NCBI GenBank assembly: GCA_964644465.1
Contig: CAZXVU010000016.1
Span: forward strand, 1 to 27,324
DNA: 27,324 nt
Reading direction: 5' to 3'
Source: CAZXVU01 sp964644465
GTDB taxonomy: Bacteria; Chlamydiota; Chlamydiia; Chlamydiales; SM23-39
Shown here: positions 24,605-27,324 of the stretch, one piece after another
Layout: each line of letters opens with the position of its first letter
How positions within the stretch are numbered: position 1 is the stretch's first letter
The notes under the pieces: generated by a model
What the model saw: only the letters and a program-made list of their open reading frames with translations
Database searches by the model: none
What the model was told of the DNA's origin: nothing
Translations under genes and position numbers: made by a program

Positions 24605-24636
24605 AATTTTATTCCATCTAATTGATGTAAAATTCT
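24603..24636 (+). promoter_or_regulatory. Hairpin between RodZ-like gene and pkn1
   Basis: AGAATTTTA (24603-24611) pairs with TAAAATTCT (24628-24636), and an inner CATC/GATG stem extends it beyond a 3-nt bulge. It overlaps the RodZ-like stop codon and ends 22 nt before the kinase ATG. No T run follows, so it could be a processing or attenuation element. Confidence 0.45.
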
Positions 24637-24658
24637 GAATCATATATTGTCTGATTCT

Positions 24659-26530
24659 ATGGAAATATTAGGCGATTACACCATCCAAAAGCAATTAGGG
24701 CAAGGCGCTTTCGGGTCCGTTTTTCTCGCTGAACACCGTTTTATCAGACGCCCATTCGCTTTGAAAATGCTTCCTGAAGAGATCTGTTCCGATCCTGCTT
24801 TTTTGCGCCGTTTTGAAGCGCAGATCGCAGAAATCGCCTCTCTGGATCATCCTAATATTGTGAAAATCCACAATGTTTCTTGTAGCGATGGCCGTTATTT
24901 TATTGTGACAGACCCCATCGTCGATTCTTTGGGCGAAACGATGAACCTGGACAGATATCTGGAATTAAAGGGGAGATCGCTCTCTGAAGAAGACTGGAAA
25001 GATTTGCTGGGCCAAATTGCATCTGCTCTTGATTATGCCCATGAAGCTGGCGTTGTCCACGGTTCTGTCAAACTTACGAATATTCTCGTGGCCCATGCCG
25101 AAAAAGGGGTCCGCTTGCTGCTTTCCGATTTTGCTTTATCTCGATTGATCGGCGAGGGAGTGAGTTTTCTCAGAATCTGCGAGCAAATTGCGAAAGCATT
25201 GATGCCGCATTTATATAATTCGGAAAAAGCGTTGCAGCAATCGCGGAATTTCATCCGCAGTTTTGCATTTATGGCGCCAGAGCAGAAATCTCTGCAGATG
25301 GAGCCTGCATCTCCCAAGGCCGATGCCTATAGTTTCGGGATATTGACCTATTATATTCTTCTGCAAAAAGTTCCTGAGGGATGTTTCGATCTTCCCTCTC
25401 GCGTTCTTCCAGAGGCGAATCAAAATTGGGATCTTTTGATCAACCGGTGTCTACAGGCGAATCCCAATGTGCGGCCTCAAAAACTCAGCATAGCAATGGA
25501 AGAATATCTAAAAGCTCCCCGCACCATATTGAAAGAGCTGCTCAGCCTCGCTGAAATAGAGCCAAAAGTGGAAAACATCCATCAAATGGACTTTGGATTT
25601 CCCCATAAAACAACCGGAGACGCCGAGGTTTTAGAACCTGTAACTGCGGAAGTTGCTTCTCATGAACCGGCAATGGCTCCCAAGCCGGTGTTGAAACCTC
25701 AGGAAATCTCCCGCCCCGAATATGAATCGGATCCTTCAGCAGTCTTCCAACGCGACACACTTGTTTCCCACTACGTTCCGAAAAAAGTTGAAGTGAGAGA
25801 AATCGAACCTCTTCTTTCTGAAATGGTCGTGATCCCTGGCGGCACCTACAATCGAGGAAGCAATGAAGGCGCCCGCGATGAGATGCCCCGCCATCCCGTA
25901 AAACTCGCAAGCTTTGCCCTGGACATCCATCCCGTCACCAATGACCAGTTTGTCCGTTTCTTGCAGGCGATGGGTGGTGAAAAAGATCACAACAACAATG
26001 ATATCATCCGTCTGAGAGATTCCCGTGTCAAAAGAAGCGCAGGCAAATTGATCATCGAATCGGGGTATGCAAAACATCCCGTTGTCGGCGTCACCTGGTA
26101 CGGATCGGTCGCCTATGCGAAGTGGATTGGAAAACGGCTCCCTACTGAAGCGGAATGGGAAGCTGCTGCCTCAAGCGGGCGCGATAACTTCCTTTATCCA
26201 ACGGGTAACGAGATCGAAAGAACCCAGGCCAATTTCTTTAGTTCCGATACAACTGCCGTGATGAGCTATCCGCCGAATGCCTTCGGACTTTACGACATGG
26301 CCGGCAATATCTATGAATGGTGCCAAGATTGGTATGCGTATAATTATTACGACGCTTCTGCGTTAGAGCCTGATCAACCAAAAGGTCCGCCGCAAGGTGT
26401 TTACCGCGTCCTTCGGGGAGGCTGTTGGAAAAGTCTGAAAGAAGATTTACGCTGCTCGCACCGCCATCGCAATAATCCAGGCGCTGTCAATGGAACATAC
26501 GGCTTTCGCTGCGCCACCGACGTCTCCTAG
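24659..26530 (+). CDS. pkn1: Pkn1-like protein: kinase fold plus FGE-sulfatase-like domain
   Basis: 623 aa from the ATG at 24659 (an in-frame TTG four codons upstream is possible). Residues 1-290 are a Hanks-type kinase fold: Gly loop LGQGAFGSVFLA, K36 in FALKML, DFA at 157-159, and MAPEQ in the activation segment. The catalytic loop reads HGSVKLTN (H134), so the HRD aspartate is Ser, and DFG is DFA. A linker (about 300-385) leads to a formylglycine-generating-enzyme-like domain (about 386-620; VIPGGTYNRGS, HPVVGVTWYGSVAYAKWIGKRLPTEAEWE, NIYEWCQDWY, RVLRGGCW, YGFRC). The copper-binding cysteine pair of true FGE is not in its usual place. Probably a binding or scaffold protein, possibly with weak kinase activity. 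Confidence 0.92.
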   Translation: MEILGDYTIQKQLGQGAFGSVFLAEHRFIRRPFALKMLPEEICSDPAFLRRFEAQIAEIASLDHPNIVKIHNVSCSDGRYFIVTDPIVDSLGETMNLDRYLELKGRSLSEEDWKDLLGQIASALDYAHEAGVVHGSVKLTNILVAHAEKGVRLLLSDFALSRLIGEGVSFLRICEQIAKALMPHLYNSEKALQQSRNFIRSFAFMAPEQKSLQMEPASPKADAYSFGILTYYILLQKVPEGCFDLPSRVLPEANQNWDLLINRCLQANPNVRPQKLSIAMEEYLKAPRTILKELLSLAEIEPKVENIHQMDFGFPHKTTGDAEVLEPVTAEVASHEPAMAPKPVLKPQEISRPEYESDPSAVFQRDTLVSHYVPKKVEVREIEPLLSEMVVIPGGTYNRGSNEGARDEMPRHPVKLASFALDIHPVTNDQFVRFLQAMGGEKDHNNNDIIRLRDSRVKRSAGKLIIESGYAKHPVVGVTWYGSVAYAKWIGKRLPTEAEWEAAASSGRDNFLYPTGNEIERTQANFFSSDTTAVMSYPPNAFGLYDMAGNIYEWCQDWYAYNYYDASALEPDQPKGPPQGVYRVLRGGCWKSLKEDLRCSHRHRNNPGAVNGTYGFRCATDVS

Positions 26531-26546
26531 CCAACCGGCACGATTC

Positions 26547-26807
26547 TTAAGGGCACCTAGCCTTTATTCAACACAGAGACACAGAGCCACAGAGAAAAGA
26601 TGAGAAAATTGAGGGTCCTTTTTTCTGAGGAAAAAAGGACATCCTCTCGCGGCTAGTTTCTTTGGAAACAAGTTCTTTTACGCCGCGAAGCGCGCTTCGC
26701 GACCTACAGATATTTCTGGCTACAGAAACTAGTCGCGACAGAATTTTTTTTCCTCATCTTTTCTCTGTGCCTCTGTGTCTCTGTGTTGAATAAAGCTACG
26801 AACCCTT
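26547..26807. repeat. Dispersed palindromic element, copy 3
   Basis: The longest copy. Left arm: TTAAGGGCACCTAG, then TTTATTCAACACAGAGACAC and AGAGAAAAGATGAG. The right arm is its near complement and ends CTACGAACCCTT, so terminal repeats of about 53 bp match with few differences. The core is nested: CCTTTTTTC-TGAG-GAAAAAAGG, CTAGTTTCT with AGAAACTAG, and a perfect 18-bp palindrome CGCGAAGCGCGCTTCGCG at the centre. It lies between pkn1 and the phosphatase gene. Confidence 0.88.
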
Positions 26808-26865
26808 CTGAATGGAGGGCGTTTTATTTCTTCTGTATTAAAAGGTTCGGTGGTAAAAGGAAAAT

Positions 26866-27324
26866 ATGATTTCTGTTTTGTTTGTCTGTATGGCGAATAT
26901 ATGCCGCTCTCCTGCGATGCAGGCGACGCTCACGCATATGGCCGCTAAAAGGAAATTAGGCGATCAGCTTCACGTTGATAGCTGCGGTCTCGGATGGGTC
27001 CATTTAGGGGAACATCCCGACCGAAGGACTTTCGATTCTGCCAAGAAAAAGGGAATTCTGATCGACCACCGCTCTCAACAATTCCAAGACCACTTTTTCG
27101 ATCAGTTTGATTACATCCTTACCGTGACCAAAGAGATTTCAGAACAGTTGAAATTAAGGACGAAAAATCCAAAGCACCTTGCAAAAATTAAGCTCGCCAC
27201 AGAATTCAGTAAGCGATTTAAGAACCAGGAAATCCCTGATCCTTATTACATGAGTGTCGATGGTTTTGATGAGGTCATGGAGATCATCCTCGATTGCTCA
27301 GAAGGACTCCTCAACCATCTTTTT
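26866..27324 (+). CDS. Low-molecular-weight protein tyrosine phosphatase, 3' end outside window
   Basis: 153 residues are visible and open to the window end; family length is about 155-160, so little is missing. AAAGG lies 5 nt before the ATG. The P-loop is VCMANICRSP: nucleophile Cys and Arg-Ser are kept, but the usual Gly before Asn is Ala. The general-acid region is IPDPYYMSVDGFDEV, the DP-Y pattern of the family. It hydrolyses phosphotyrosine (or small phosphoesters) in the cytoplasm, or in the host if secreted. Downstream of pkn1 but separated by a repeat, so probably a separate transcript. Confidence 0.92.
   Translation, partial: MISVLFVCMANICRSPAMQATLTHMAAKRKLGDQLHVDSCGLGWVHLGEHPDRRTFDSAKKKGILIDHRSQQFQDHFFDQFDYILTVTKEISEQLKLRTKNPKHLAKIKLATEFSKRFKNQEIPDPYYMSVDGFDEVMEIILDCSEGLLNHLF

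Noticed and set aside
9612..26807. CRISPR array suspected from recurring CACAGAG motifs
   Set aside because: The copies are kilobases apart, palindromic, and lack regular short spacers; there are no cas genes.

Overview
The window reads as chromosomal DNA of a chlamydia-related bacterium (order Chlamydiales, probably an amoeba-associated 'environmental' lineage). The case rests on several things together: a gatC-gatA-gatB operon; RNase HIII (rnhC) divergent from a short RodZ/YfgA-type HTH-membrane gene; a Pkn1-like protein (protein-kinase fold fused to a formylglycine-generating-enzyme-like domain); and several large Inc-like or secreted proteins of no recognised family. Base composition is mixed. 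Housekeeping genes look moderate in GC, while the leaders of the putative effector genes are very AT-rich. The assembly has two N gaps (2194-2203 and 13454-13553), and each damages a gene.

Layout. 1-1.7 kb, minus strand: a Cys-rich membrane protein, a [2Fe-2S] ferredoxin plus DUF1858-IscA fusion operon, and a 62-aa coiled-coil protein. 2.0-5.8 kb, plus: one very large probable secreted protein whose N-terminal tandem repeats are collapsed at an N gap; it ends in a strong terminator facing adenylate kinase. 6.6-12.6 kb, plus: three more effector-like genes, two with the same soluble / hydrophobic / coiled-coil / C-terminal membrane-hairpin plan, separated by a Bcr/CflA-type MFS exporter, then a Xer recombinase cut by the second gap. 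13.6-16.8 kb, minus: gatB, gatA, gatC. 16.9-20.5 kb, plus: a DUF378 protein with a Cys-rich tail, a shortened TIGR01777 epimerase, a small acidic exported protein, two YIP1-domain membrane proteins and an exported protein. 20.7-24.1 kb, minus: a DUF6268-like outer-membrane barrel, recN and rnhC. 24.2 kb to the end, plus: the RodZ-like protein, Pkn1, and a low-molecular-weight tyrosine phosphatase running off the window.

The housekeeping genes supply transamidation of mis-acylated tRNA, recombinational repair, RNA-DNA hybrid removal, nucleotide balance and Fe-S carriers. The other theme is the host interface: the large low-complexity proteins and the Inc-like pair look like type III secretion substrates, but this is inferred from architecture only.

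The most notable non-coding features are three copies of a dispersed palindromic element (9612-9798, 20500-20665, 26547-26807) with CACAGAGACACAGAG-type arms and variable hairpin cores; an inverted repeat that would bury the ferredoxin start codon; a 19-bp AT palindrome shared by the leaders of two effector-like genes; and a structured region (about 18.96-19.16 kb) holding a degenerate tRNA 5' half. I recognised no complete tRNA, rRNA, CRISPR array or known defence system.
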